A stretch of DNA of 24,984 nt from Neisseria perflava (GTDB lineage Bacteria; Pseudomonadota; Gammaproteobacteria; Burkholderiales; Neisseriaceae): contig NZ_JALJYC010000029.1 in the NCBI RefSeq assembly GCF_024170405.1, positions 1 to 24,984 of the forward strand, in the 5' to 3' direction. Shown in pieces: positions 1 to 7,720 of this stretch. Position numbers and translations under genes: made by a program. Position 1 is the first letter of the stretch, and each line of letters opens with the position of its first letter. Below the pieces are notes generated by a model that saw nothing but the letters and a program-made list of their open reading frames with translations, was not told where the DNA came from and did no database searches.

Positions 1-2
1 AA

Positions 3-113
3 CAACTGAACCACCGTCCAAGAAAAACGCTCGGCTATGAAACACCGGGCAGTTTGTTCTTGGGGATATTTAAACCGTTAATTTCCGATGTTGCACTTGA
101 AATGCGAATGTAA
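3..113 (+). CDS. IS30-like transposase, C-terminal fragment (cut by window edge)
   Basis: Reading frame 3 is open from the window edge to a TAA at 111-113 and gives 36 residues. The first part, QLNHRPRKTLGYETP, is the hallmark C-terminal motif of IS30-family DDE transposases (N-x-R-P-R-K-T-L-G-x-x-T-P). The protein continues with SLFLGIFKPL and ends near the probable end of the element. The bases at about 89-113 (GTTGCACTTGAAATGCG and around) may be the terminal inverted repeat, but the other end lies outside the window so this cannot be tested here. The gene converges on the dehydrogenase pair that ends at 152. The family call is fairly secure from the motif; the exact element is a guess. 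Confidence 0.72.
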   Translation, partial: QLNHRPRKTLGYETPGSLFLGIFKPLISDVALEMRM

Positions 114-151
114 GGGCCTTTTGCGGCGGATTCCAAGTATGCGGCGAAACG

Positions 152-949
152 CTACACGCCCCGTTTTAAAGGGGAATTGGGCATGGCGCGTTCGGCATGG
201 ATACGGGCTTTTTCTTCTTCCGACAAGGTTTTGTTGGTGAACCAAGCCTGTTGCGTTATCTCATCGCCGCCCACCACGCTGCTCACGCCCGCTTTTAATG
301 CGTCATAGCCTTGTTTGGCCACCAATACGGGATCGTTTTTCCAGCTGTTATCCCCGAAAGCCGTGGTCTGCATACTGGCACGGGCGTGAAATTCCGTTGC
401 GGTTGCGCCCGGGTGCAAAATCGTAATTTGAATGCCTGTGCCTTTCAACTCTTCGCGAATACCGTTGGCAAACGAGCTTAAAAACGCTTTGGTCGGCCCA
501 TATACGCTTTCGTAAGGCGTCGGCGTTGTCGCAGACAAAGAGCTGACAAACAAAAACTTACCGCCTCCGGCACGAATCATATCGGGCAACAGCCCATAAG
601 TTAGGCGGACGGGGGAACCCATGTTCAAATCCATCACTTGCAAATGTTCGGCCAAAGTATGATCGATAAAAGCGCCGCCCACGCAAATACCGGCATTAAT
701 CACCGCGATTTCCGGCGGTGCACCGTATTTTTCTGCTGCTGCCAATACCGCGTCATTGCCCGCCGCTGTGGACAGATCTGCCTGCAAGGGCGTCACTTCG
801 ATGGCCGGATTTGCTAAGGCAGACGCAGCGGAAAACACCCGTTCACTGGCGCCGGTAATCAGCAAATCATAACCGTCTTGCGCCAACAGTTTGGCAATTT
901 CCAAACCGATACCGGCCGAACCGCCGGTTACTAAAGCCCATTTATTCAT
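152..949 (-). CDS. SDR-family oxidoreductase
   Basis: A 265-residue classical short-chain dehydrogenase/reductase, probably cytosolic and NAD(P)-dependent. The Rossmann dinucleotide motif TGGSAGIG is at residues 8-15, NAG at 85-87, the catalytic Ser at 137, and the YxxxK pair is Tyr150 and Lys154 in YGPTK. Length is normal for the family and no transmembrane segment is seen. The start is supported by AGGAG about 8 bases upstream, inside the end of the preceding gene. The ATG overlaps the stop codon of the upstream dehydrogenase in an ATGA arrangement, so the two are probably translationally coupled and transcribed together away from the divergent LysR gene. The substrate cannot be read from the sequence. 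Confidence 0.9.
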   Translation of the reverse strand: MNKWALVTGGSAGIGLEIAKLLAQDGYDLLITGASERVFSAASALANPAIEVTPLQADLSTAAGNDAVLAAAEKYGAPPEIAVINAGICVGGAFIDHTLAEHLQVMDLNMGSPVRLTYGLLPDMIRAGGGKFLFVSSLSATTPTPYESVYGPTKAFLSSFANGIREELKGTGIQITILHPGATATEFHARASMQTTAFGDNSWKNDPVLVAKQGYDALKAGVSSVVGGDEITQQAWFTNKTLSEEEKARIHAERAMPNSPLKRGV

Positions 950-1833
950 TTTGCTGCTCCTGTTACATGATTGTTTTTGGCGAGGCCGTCTGAAACATAA
1001 GCGGCAAAAGCCTCCCGATAATCCGGATGCCAGCGCGATAAGGCCGGACGGTTCAAAATCAAGTCATCCGCCGCCCATTGCAGGCGCAGCGCGTCCAATT
1101 CAGCATTTACCGCATTGTCCGGACAAAGAATATAAAAATCGCCCTGCTCGAAACGCGGTATAAAATAATCAATTAATTGCGCCGCCGTCCACGGTTCGTC
1201 CGGCTTGTCCGCCAGATTGCTCAAATCCTGATGAGGGAAATTCATCGGCGTCCAGGTGTAGCCGGGCACAAACAAATGTGCCGTGATTTTATCACCCGCC
1301 GCCATAAGCAACTCATGCGCCAGCTGTTCGGTCAACACTTTCACGCCTGCTTTCGCCACAGAATAGGCCGCATTCCCCGGCGGCGTGGTAATGCCTTCTT
1401 TTGAACCTAAATTGATAATGGCACTTCGTCCGGCCTGCGCCAGCATGGGTTCGACAAACAAAATCTGCGTCTGCACAATCGAAAAGAAATTAACCTCCAT
1501 CTGCCGCCGCCATGCCACCATATCGTGCCACGGATCGGCACCTGCGCTGATACCGGCGTTATTCACCAAAATTGCGGTTTCTCCAAAGCGGTCAAACGCC
1601 GTATCCCGCAAACGGGTCAAGGCTGCTGTATCGCAAACATCTCCGGTTATGCAGCAGACTTCAGTATCCAAGCGCTCCGCCAACTGCGCCAAGGCCGCGC
1701 CGTCATTATCCAGCAAGCACAATCTCAGCCCCAAACGGGCAAAATGTTCGGCCAATGCCGCGCCGATTCCTTTTGCCGCACCGGTAATCACGGCCACTCG
1801 TCCAGCCTGTAATAAATCCGTATTCCGTTTCAT
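946..1833 (-). CDS. SDR-family oxidoreductase (first gene of SDR pair)
   Basis: A 295-residue short-chain dehydrogenase/reductase. It has the cofactor loop TGAAKGIG at about 17-24, NNAG at 91-94, catalytic Ser144, and the active-site pair Tyr157 and Lys161 in YSVAK. The chosen start (MKRNTDLL) is preceded by GGAG with a 6-base gap. The frame is open further upstream, but that extension would run across the divergent promoter region and into the LysR gene, and its sequence is not SDR-like. The stop overlaps the next gene by 4 bp. The LysR gene diverges from it across about 97 bp, which suggests it is the regulator's target. The C-terminal 70 residues (rich in Trp and Asp) presumably form the substrate pocket; the substrate is unknown. 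Confidence 0.9.
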   Translation of the reverse strand: MKRNTDLLQAGRVAVITGAAKGIGAALAEHFARLGLRLCLLDNDGAALAQLAERLDTEVCCITGDVCDTAALTRLRDTAFDRFGETAILVNNAGISAGADPWHDMVAWRRQMEVNFFSIVQTQILFVEPMLAQAGRSAIINLGSKEGITTPPGNAAYSVAKAGVKVLTEQLAHELLMAAGDKITAHLFVPGYTWTPMNFPHQDLSNLADKPDEPWTAAQLIDYFIPRFEQGDFYILCPDNAVNAELDALRLQWAADDLILNRPALSRWHPDYREAFAAYVSDGLAKNNHVTGAAK

Positions 1834-1875
1834 TTTCCGCTCCTTGCGATGACTTGCATTCCATCTTAGGCGCGT

Positions 1876-1912
1876 TATAATTGCACGTCTATCTATAATT
1901 TTGCAATTTATA
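1876..1912. promoter_or_regulatory. Divergent SDR/LysR control region with an inverted repeat
   Basis: The 97-bp gap between the divergent SDR and LysR genes is AT-rich. It contains an imperfect inverted repeat: TATAATTGCA (1876-1885) and TGCAATTTATA (1902-1912), separated by 16 bases. LysR-type regulators usually bind dyads with a T-N11-A core in just such a divergent gap, so this is a candidate operator for the adjacent regulator. TATAAT-like hexamers occur on both strands within it. Position and symmetry are seen; the binding role is inferred. Confidence 0.45.
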
Positions 1913-1930
1913 ATTTTAAAAATCAGAATT

Positions 1931-2851
1931 ATGCTTAACCGTTTTGAAGCCCTGAAAATCTTCTGCTCCGCCGCAGACACTTTGCAATTCAAAGAGACCG
2001 CCCACCGCTTGGCCGTGTCGCCGTCGGTGGTCAGCCGCGTCATCAGCGAGTTGGAAGATGATTTGGGCGAACCCTTGTTTATACGCAGTACCCGTCAAGT
2101 GCAACTGACCGACTTCGGCAGCCGCTTTTTTGCGCGTGCCAAAGCCCTGCTGGACGAAAGCGAACAGTTGTTTGCGTCATCATCGAAATTAAACGGCGCA
2201 GAAATGGCCGGTACGGTGCGCATTACCATCCCCGAAATCGCCTGCGATACAGTGTTACTGGCAGAATTAATGCAGGCTTTACGCCCTTATCCCGAGATTG
2301 TTTTAGACTGGCGTCTGGATAACGCGCGCTTGAATGTGGTGACAGAAAAAATCGACATTGGCCTGCGTGTCGGCGTGATGGAAGACAGCAATTTGATTGC
2401 CCGTCGGCTGGGACAAACCCATGAAAAAATCGTGGCCTCGCCTGAGTATGTGCGCCGCTATGGTTTGCCCGCCGATGTTAGCGATTTGCAGCGCCGCTTT
2501 CCGCTTTCGGAAATGATGAACGGCAATACCGGCCGCTTTTGGCCGTGGCGTTTTCAAAACAACGTGCAGTTTTCCCCCTACAAAACCGGTTTCATTTCAT
2601 CCGACATCCACAGCAATCTGCAAGCCGCACTTTCCGGCGTGGCCGCAGTACAGTTACTCGAATGGGCCTGCCGCCCCTATCTGCAACGGGGCGAATTGGT
2701 AGAGCTGCTGCCCGATTTGCCGAAAATCCAATGGCCGGTTTACCTCTACCGCCCGCAACAAACCGTTACCCCCGCGCGGATTAAACGGGTTTTCGACCTG
2801 CTGGCCGAAATTTTGCAAACCCGTTTTTTCCAGCAAGAAATACTTTTATAA
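1931..2851 (+). CDS. LysR-family transcriptional regulator
   Basis: A 306-residue LysR-type regulator. The N-terminal winged helix-turn-helix (residues about 1-60) is typical: MLNRFEALKIF, then FKETAHRLAVSPSVVSRVISELEDDL split over the two HTH helices, followed by LGEPLFIR and the LTDFG segment. The remainder (about 90-300) fits the periplasmic-binding-protein-like effector domain. The ATG at 1931 was chosen because family members begin with this sequence; an upstream TTG at 1901 would add ten unlikely residues and overlap the putative operator. No strong ribosome binding site is visible. It diverges from the two-gene SDR operon and probably controls it and itself. The effector is unknown. 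Confidence 0.9.
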   Translation: MLNRFEALKIFCSAADTLQFKETAHRLAVSPSVVSRVISELEDDLGEPLFIRSTRQVQLTDFGSRFFARAKALLDESEQLFASSSKLNGAEMAGTVRITIPEIACDTVLLAELMQALRPYPEIVLDWRLDNARLNVVTEKIDIGLRVGVMEDSNLIARRLGQTHEKIVASPEYVRRYGLPADVSDLQRRFPLSEMMNGNTGRFWPWRFQNNVQFSPYKTGFISSDIHSNLQAALSGVAAVQLLEWACRPYLQRGELVELLPDLPKIQWPVYLYRPQQTVTPARIKRVFDLLAEILQTRFFQQEILL

Positions 2852-2876
2852 ACAAATAATTGAAAGCCGAAAGCAA

Positions 2877-2914
2877 AGGCCGTCTGAAAATGCAAAATGA
2901 TTTTCAGACGGCCT
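2877..2914. terminator. DUS inverted pair after the LysR gene
   Basis: Two uptake sequences in inverted orientation, AGGCCGTCTGAAAA and its exact complement, with a 10-base loop, lie 25 bases after the LysR stop. The arms form a strong GC-rich hairpin. The bases after it (ACATAAAA) are not a clean T-run, so termination may be only moderate. The orientation (DUS first, complement second) is the one seen at every gene end in this window. Confidence 0.7.
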
Positions 2915-2920
2915 ACATAA

Positions 2921-2956
2921 AAAAACACCGACTGACAAAAATCAGTCGGTGTTTTT
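2921..2956 (-). terminator. Intrinsic terminator of the SRP RNA gene
   Basis: Perfect 15-bp arms (AAAAACACCGACTGA and complement) enclose a 6-base loop. Read on the minus strand, the stem is followed by a run of T residues, directly downstream of the signal recognition particle RNA. It could also act as a bidirectional terminator for LysR transcripts coming from the other side. Confidence 0.85.
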
Positions 2957-2959
2957 AAA

Positions 2960-3065
2960 TAGGGTGGCGAGCCAAACCCCCGGCACTGGCGCATCAGAGT
3001 GGGCTGCTGGCTTCCGCCCCTGACCCGTTGTTCCGAATAACCATGCGGGGAGACCCGCCGTTGAG
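2960..3065 (-). ncRNA. ffs: Signal recognition particle RNA, bacterial small type (4.5S)
   Basis: The minus strand carries the SRP RNA core that binds Ffh: GGGTCAGG, GGCGGAAGCC, then AGCAGCCC (forward 3001-3026). The GGAA tetraloop is intact. The three pairs closing the loop are GGC:GCC rather than the E. coli UCC:GGA, a compensated change that supports a real RNA. The 5' segment GGCGGGTC (about 3059-3052) pairs with the 3' segment GGCTCGCC (about 2973-2966), including two G-U pairs, and closes the long hairpin at about 94-100 nt. A consensus promoter lies upstream and an intrinsic terminator downstream. With Ffh this RNA targets nascent membrane proteins to the Sec translocon. Exact ends are estimated. 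Confidence 0.92.
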
Positions 3066-3071
3066 AAGCGC

Positions 3072-3100
3072 ATTATAACGGCTTTTGCGGCAAATACCAA
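3072..3100 (-). promoter_or_regulatory. Sigma-70 promoter of the SRP RNA gene
   Basis: On the minus strand there is a TTGGTA hexamer (3100-3095), a 17-base spacer and a perfect TATAAT (3077-3072). Transcription would start near 3065, a few bases before the closing stem of the SRP RNA. Spacing and -10 match the housekeeping consensus. Confidence 0.8.
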
Positions 3101-3206
3101 GCCCCGCAGCCGCTTTCTGCGCAGATAGTAGAAATTGTCAACAATATAAATCGCTTTCAGTCTCATTCTTAGAACGAAAAAGACTAAGAAAACGTCTGCT
3201 TTTCCA

Positions 3207-3235
3207 TTGTAAAACAAGGCAAACTGGATTAAAGT
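3207..3235 (+). promoter_or_regulatory. Possible promoter of the FAD/Fe-S oxidoreductase gene
   Basis: TTGTAA (3207-3212), a 17-base spacer and TAAAGT (3230-3235) lie about 80 bases before the start codon. Each hexamer matches the sigma-70 consensus at four of six positions. The rest of 3080-3315 holds no gene that can be supported; a single DUS core on the complementary strand lies at about 3266-3277. Confidence 0.3.
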
Positions 3236-3315
3236 AGCAAACTTTCACACATCCCTGCCTGCTGTTTTCAGACGGCAAAAAAGCAAAAAATAATATTTTC
3301 TACGGAACACCAGCC

Positions 3316-6300
3316 ATGACCTCAACCACCGCCCCACAGCGTATCCGCGAAATTCCCTACAACTATACTTCCTATACCGACCGCGAAATCGTCGTCCGCC
3401 TGCTGGGGGAATCGGCTTGGCAGATTTTGAACGACTTGCGCGGCCAGCGCAAAACCGGCCGTTCGGCGCGTATGCTGTTTGAAGTATTGGGCGATATGTG
3501 GGTGGTGGAGCGCAATCCCTATCTGGTGGACGATTTACTCGACCATCCGCACCGCCGCGAGGCGCTGGTGGGCGAAATACGCCACCGTTTGAGCGAAATC
3601 CAAAAGCGCCGTGATGAAAACGCGCAAGTGGATTTACTGGTGGAAGCGGCACAGGCGGCGGTGCAGCGTTTTGACGACAGCTTTGAAGCCACGCGCCGCA
3701 AGCGCAAGCAGGTTTTGGAGCGTTTGAGCAAGATTACCAAGCCGCACAATATTATGTTTGACGGCCTCGCCCGCGTGGTGCACGTAACCGACGCGACCGA
3801 CTGGCGCGTGGAATATCCGTTTGTGGTCATCAATCCCGACAGCGAAGCCGAAGTCGCGCCGCTGGTAAAAGCCTTAATCGAATTGGATTTGGTCATCATC
3901 CCGCGCGGCGGCGGCACGGGCTATACCGGCGGCGCGATTCCGCTGGACGCAAACAGTGCGGTCATCAATACCGAAAAATTGGATATTCACAACGGCGTGC
4001 AATACATCGCCCTGCCCGGCTTGGAAGGCAAACATCCTGTTATCCATTGCGGCGCGGGCGTGGTCACGCGGCGCGTGGAAGAAACTGCGCACAAGGCCGG
4101 TTTGGTGTTTGCCGTCGATCCCACTTCTGCCGACGCTTCCTGCGTAGGCGGCAATGTGGCGATGAACGCGGGCGGTAAAAAAGCGGTGTTGTGGGGCACG
4201 GCACTCGATAATCTGGCCTACTGGCAGATGGTCAACCCGCAGGGCGAATGGCTGCGCATTGAGCGCGTGCGGCATAATTTCGGCAAGATTCACGACGAAG
4301 AAACCGCTGTTTTCGACATTCATACCCTGTCTTCAGACGGCCTCAAAATCGTGAAAACCGAGCGTTTGGAAATTCCCGGCCACAAATTCCGCAAAGTCGG
4401 CTTGGGCAAAGACGTGACCGACAAATTCTTGAGCGGCCTGCCGGGGGTGCAGAAAGAAGGCACCGACGGCATTATTACCAGCGTGGCCTTTGTGTTGCAC
4501 CGCATGCCCGCGCACACGCGCACGGTGTGTATGGAATTTTTCGGCACGGTCGCCAACGCCACGCCGTCTATCGTGGAAATCCGCGATTACCTGCTGGGTC
4601 ATGAATCGGTGAAACTGGCCGGTTTGGAGCATTTGGATTGGCGCTACGTCCGCGCCGTGGGCTACGCCACCAAAGCGGCGGGATGCGGCCGCCCGAAAAT
4701 GGTTTTGTTGGCAGACGTAGTGTCTGATGACGAAGCGGCAGTAGAGGAAGTGGCCGCGCATATCGTGGAAATGACGCGCAAACGCGACGGCGAAGGTTTC
4801 ATCGCCGTCAGCCCCGAAGCGCGCAAAACTTTCTGGCTCGACCGCAGCCGCACCGCCGCCATCGCCAAACACACCAACGCCTTTAAAATCAATGAAGACG
4901 TGGTAATCCCGCTGGAGCGTTTGGGCGAATATTCAGACGGCATCGAGCGCATCAACATCGAATTATCCATTCAAAACAAACTGGCGCTGTGCCGCGCCCT
5001 GCTCGATTACCTGCAAGGCCGTCTGCCGGTCGATAATATGGGCACAGATCTGCCCAGCAGCGAGCTGTTGGGCGATCGCGGCAAACACGCGCTCGCGCAT
5101 GTTGCCGCCGTCAAAGAGCGTTGGGAATGGTTGCTGGAAAATATGGACGCGCCGCTGGCCGACTACAAAGCGCGTTACGGCAAAGCGGTGCATGCCGATG
5201 AAGCGGCGCAAGACAATGAAAGCTGCTTTATCGCTTTTCGCGATTTCCGTCTGCGCGTGTCGGTAAAAAGCGATGTTGTGAACCCCCTACGCGAGATTTT
5301 CAGCGGTAAGGCCGATAGCAAAATCATTGAAAACCTGCAAAAAATCCACAGCCGCGTGGTGCGCGGGCGCGTGTTTGTCGCGCTGCACATGCACGCGGGC
5401 GACGGCAACGTGCACACCAACCTGCCGGTCAATTCCGACGACGCCGACATGCTTCAGACGGCCTACCGCGCCGTTGACCGCATTATGCGCCTCGCCCGCA
5501 GCTTGGACGGCGTGATTTCCGGCGAACACGGTATCGGCATTACCAAGCTTGAATTTTTGAGCGACGAAGACATGCAGCCCTTCTGGGACTATAAAGACCG
5601 TATCGACCCCGACCACCGCTTCAACCGCCACAAGCTGATGAAAGGCAGCGACCTGCGCAACGCCTACACACCATCGTTTGAACTTTTGGGCGTGGAATTG
5701 TTGATTATGGAAAAATCCGCGCTGGGCACCATCGCCGATTCGGTAAAAGACTGCCTGCGCTGTGGTAAGTGCAAACCCGTCTGCTCCACTCATGTGCCGC
5801 GCGCCAACCTCTTATACAGCCCGCGCAACAAAATCCTCGGCGTCGGCCTGTTGACCGAAGCGTTTTTATACGAAGAGCAAACCCGTCGCGGCGTATCGGT
5901 AAAACACTTTGAAGAACTCACCGACCTGAGCGACCACTGCACCGTGTGCCACCGCTGCGTCAAGCCCTGCCCTGTCAACATCGACTTCGGCGACGTAACC
6001 GTGGCCGTGCGCAATTACCTGACCGATTCCGGCCACAAACGCTTTATCCCCGCCGCCGATATGGGCATGGCCTTCCTCAACACCACCAACCCGAAAGCCA
6101 TCAAACTCTTACGCGGCGCGATGATTAAAACCGGTTTTCCGGCGCAAAATTTCGCCTACAAAATCGGCAAGCTGCTGCCGACCGTGAAAAAGCAGAAAGC
6201 CAAGCCCAAAGCCACCGTCGGCGCCGCGCCGGTCAAAGAGCAGGTGATTCATTTCATCAACCGCCCGCTGCCCAAAAGCGTACCCGCCAAAACCCCGCGC

Positions 6301-7152
6301 GCCATGTTAGGAATTGAAGACAACAAAACCATTCCGATTATCCGCAACCCGCAAACCGCCGAAGACAGCGAAGCCGTGTTCTACTTCCCCGGTTGTGGCT
6401 CGGAGCGGCTTTTCAGCCAAATCGGTCTGGCAACGCAGGCGATGTTGTGGCACGTCGGCGTGCAAACCGTCTTACCGCCGGGCTATATGTGCTGCGGCTA
6501 CCCGCAAGACGCAGGCGGCAACAAAGCCAAAGCCGAACAAATGACCACCGACAACCGCGTCTCCTTCCACCGCATGGCCAACACGCTCAACTACCTCGAC
6601 ATCAAAACCGTCGTCGTCAGTTGCGGCACCTGCTACGACCAGTTGGAAAAATACCGCTTTGAAGAAATCTTCCCCGGCTGCCGCATTATCGACATCCACG
6701 AATTTTTACTGGAAAAAGGCGTGAAACTCGAAGGCGTGCAAGGCCAGCAATACCTGTATCACGACCCTTGCCACAGCCCGATTAAAACCATGAACGCCAC
6801 CCAAATGGCGAGCGAGCTGATGGGGCAGAAAGTCGTCTTGAGCGACCGCTGCTGCGGCGAAAGCGGCATGTTTGCCGTCAAACGCCCCGACATCGCCACG
6901 CAGGTGAAATTCCGCAAGCAGGAAGAGATTGAAAAAAATCTGGCCGAACTCGCCCCCGCCCCGGGCGACAAAGTCAAAATGCTCACCTCCTGCCCCGCCT
7001 GCTTGCAAGGCCTCAGCCGCTACGCCGACGATAACGACATGCCCGCCGACTACATTGTCATCGAAATGGCCAAGCATATCTTGGGTAAAAACTGGTTGGA
7101 CGAATTTGTACAAAAAGCCAATCAAGGCGGGGTGGAACAGGTAAGGCTGTAA
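3316..7152 (+). CDS. FAD/FMN-binding oxidoreductase fused to 4Fe-4S and CCG domains (DUF3683 type)
   Basis: A 1,278-residue multidomain flavoprotein. Residues 1-100 match the N-terminal DUF3683-type region of this betaproteobacterial family. A PCMH-type FAD-binding domain follows, with PRGGGTGYTGG from residue 196. The FAD-oxidase C-terminal domain has HMHAGDGNVH from 691 and GEHGIG from 736. Two 4Fe-4S clusters are at CLRCGKCKPVC (from Cys813) and CTVCHRCVKPC (from Cys875). Two CCG (cysteine-rich heterodisulfide-reductase-like) repeats follow, with FPGCG at about 1024-1028, CCG at 1059 and CCGESG at 1179. This layout resembles D-lactate, glycolate or D-2-hydroxyglutarate dehydrogenases whose FAD and Fe-S subunits are joined. 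It probably oxidises a 2-hydroxyacid and passes electrons to the respiratory chain. Substrate unknown. It stands alone and ends at a DUS terminator. Confidence 0.9.
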   Translation: MTSTTAPQRIREIPYNYTSYTDREIVVRLLGESAWQILNDLRGQRKTGRSARMLFEVLGDMWVVERNPYLVDDLLDHPHRREALVGEIRHRLSEIQKRRDENAQVDLLVEAAQAAVQRFDDSFEATRRKRKQVLERLSKITKPHNIMFDGLARVVHVTDATDWRVEYPFVVINPDSEAEVAPLVKALIELDLVIIPRGGGTGYTGGAIPLDANSAVINTEKLDIHNGVQYIALPGLEGKHPVIHCGAGVVTRRVEETAHKAGLVFAVDPTSADASCVGGNVAMNAGGKKAVLWGTALDNLAYWQMVNPQGEWLRIERVRHNFGKIHDEETAVFDIHTLSSDGLKIVKTERLEIPGHKFRKVGLGKDVTDKFLSGLPGVQKEGTDGIITSVAFVLHRMPAHTRTVCMEFFGTVANATPSIVEIRDYLLGHESVKLAGLEHLDWRYVRAVGYATKAAGCGRPKMVLLADVVSDDEAAVEEVAAHIVEMTRKRDGEGFIAVSPEARKTFWLDRSRTAAIAKHTNAFKINEDVVIPLERLGEYSDGIERINIELSIQNKLALCRALLDYLQGRLPVDNMGTDLPSSELLGDRGKHALAHVAAVKERWEWLLENMDAPLADYKARYGKAVHADEAAQDNESCFIAFRDFRLRVSVKSDVVNPLREIFSGKADSKIIENLQKIHSRVVRGRVFVALHMHAGDGNVHTNLPVNSDDADMLQTAYRAVDRIMRLARSLDGVISGEHGIGITKLEFLSDEDMQPFWDYKDRIDPDHRFNRHKLMKGSDLRNAYTPSFELLGVELLIMEKSALGTIADSVKDCLRCGKCKPVCSTHVPRANLLYSPRNKILGVGLLTEAFLYEEQTRRGVSVKHFEELTDLSDHCTVCHRCVKPCPVNIDFGDVTVAVRNYLTDSGHKRFIPAADMGMAFLNTTNPKAIKLLRGAMIKTGFPAQNFAYKIGKLLPTVKKQKAKPKATVGAAPVKEQVIHFINRPLPKSVPAKTPRAMLGIEDNKTIPIIRNPQTAEDSEAVFYFPGCGSERLFSQIGLATQAMLWHVGVQTVLPPGYMCCGYPQDAGGNKAKAEQMTTDNRVSFHRMANTLNYLDIKTVVVSCGTCYDQLEKYRFEEIFPGCRIIDIHEFLLEKGVKLEGVQGQQYLYHDPCHSPIKTMNATQMASELMGQKVVLSDRCCGESGMFAVKRPDIATQVKFRKQEEIEKNLAELAPAPGDKVKMLTSCPACLQGLSRYADDNDMPADYIVIEMAKHILGKNWLDEFVQKANQGGVEQVRL

Positions 7153-7177
7153 CCATCCGGCAGTGGATAAAACACGT

Positions 7178-7228
7178 AAAGGCCGTCTGAAAATCGGGGA
7201 ATATGCCCGGTTTCAGACGGCCTTTTTT
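7178..7228 (+). terminator. DUS terminator after the FAD/Fe-S oxidoreductase
   Basis: AAAGGCCGTCTGAAA and its complement flank an 18-base GC-rich loop and are followed by a run of six T residues. It is a textbook Neisseria terminator built from an inverted uptake-sequence pair, 25 bases after the stop codon. Confidence 0.9.
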
Positions 7229-7267
7229 ATCGGCTGCCGGCTGCCTTAGCTTGATGATACACAAATA

Positions 7268-7297
7268 AATCAATCAAACATGCTAATTTGATTGATT
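7268..7297. repeat. 11-bp perfect dyad in the AT-rich region upstream of urease
   Basis: AATCAATCAAA (7268-7278) and TTTGATTGATT (7287-7297) form a perfect inverted repeat around an 8-base loop. It lies about 425 bases before ureA in a gene-free stretch (7230-7720) that is visibly much richer in A+T than the flanking genes. It could be an operator or a weak terminator; nothing decides between them. Confidence 0.5.
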
Positions 7298-7430
7298 ATT
7301 TTCATTTAAACAATATGCCGTCTATAAAAGACTCGAACACATTGATTCCTACTACTTTTCTTACAAAATCTCACCAAAAATCTGTCAAAAAAATACAACT
7401 GCCTTTCTTTTACCGCACCACTGTCAACGA

Positions 7431-7445
7431 TTACAAATTTTGTAA
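7431..7445. promoter_or_regulatory. Palindrome TTACAAA-T-TTTGTAA upstream of urease
   Basis: A 15-base palindrome with 7-bp arms and a single central base, about 115 bases before the predicted urease -35 element. Its size and symmetry suit a dimeric regulator, but it matches no operator that I recognise (it is not the NikR GTATGA-N16-TCATAC form). Confidence 0.35.
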
Positions 7446-7560
7446 AACTTCATCTTACCATCCACATATATTATTTTATTTTGTGATTACTTATCAAAGT
7501 ATTAAATACATTTATATTGATTGCATAACGTAAAATACGCCTAAGCCAAAAATAGAATTG

Positions 7561-7590
7561 TTGACAATATTTTTTGAAATGGCGGACAAT
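7561..7590 (+). promoter_or_regulatory. Predicted promoter of the urease operon
   Basis: A perfect TTGACA (7561-7566), an 18-base spacer and GACAAT (7585-7590) lie upstream of ureA, giving an expected start near 7597 and a leader of about 120 bases. It is the best sigma-70 match in the 490-base gap before the urease genes. The remainder of the gap holds no gene with codon support. Confidence 0.6.
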
Positions 7591-7607
7591 CCCAATTAAT
7601 CCGTCCT

Positions 7608-7636
7608 CAGTACGGCCGCTTGTACCGACCGTACTG
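7608..7636 (+). promoter_or_regulatory. Dyad in the urease leader
   Basis: CAGTACGG (7608-7615) and CCGTACTG (7629-7636) form a perfect 8-bp inverted repeat with a 13-base loop. It sits just after the predicted transcription start and about 85 bases before the ureA start codon. TGTACC is repeated at 7621 and 7636. It could be a repressor site or a leader RNA hairpin. Confidence 0.4.
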
Positions 7637-7720
7637 TACCAACGACACCGATATTTTGTTTATATATTACTGTTTCCGACAAACGAACGATTGCCGGATT
7701 TCCCACAAAAGGACATTGCC

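Noticed and set aside
1834..2043. A longer start for the first SDR gene
   Set aside because: The extra 70 residues are not SDR-like and would run through the divergent control region into LysR. The ATG at 1833 has a good ribosome site.
7288..7533. An 81-residue open frame in the gap before ureA
   Set aside because: It has no ribosome binding site, no recognisable motif and an AT-driven composition. It overlaps the tail of a dyad and looks like chance.
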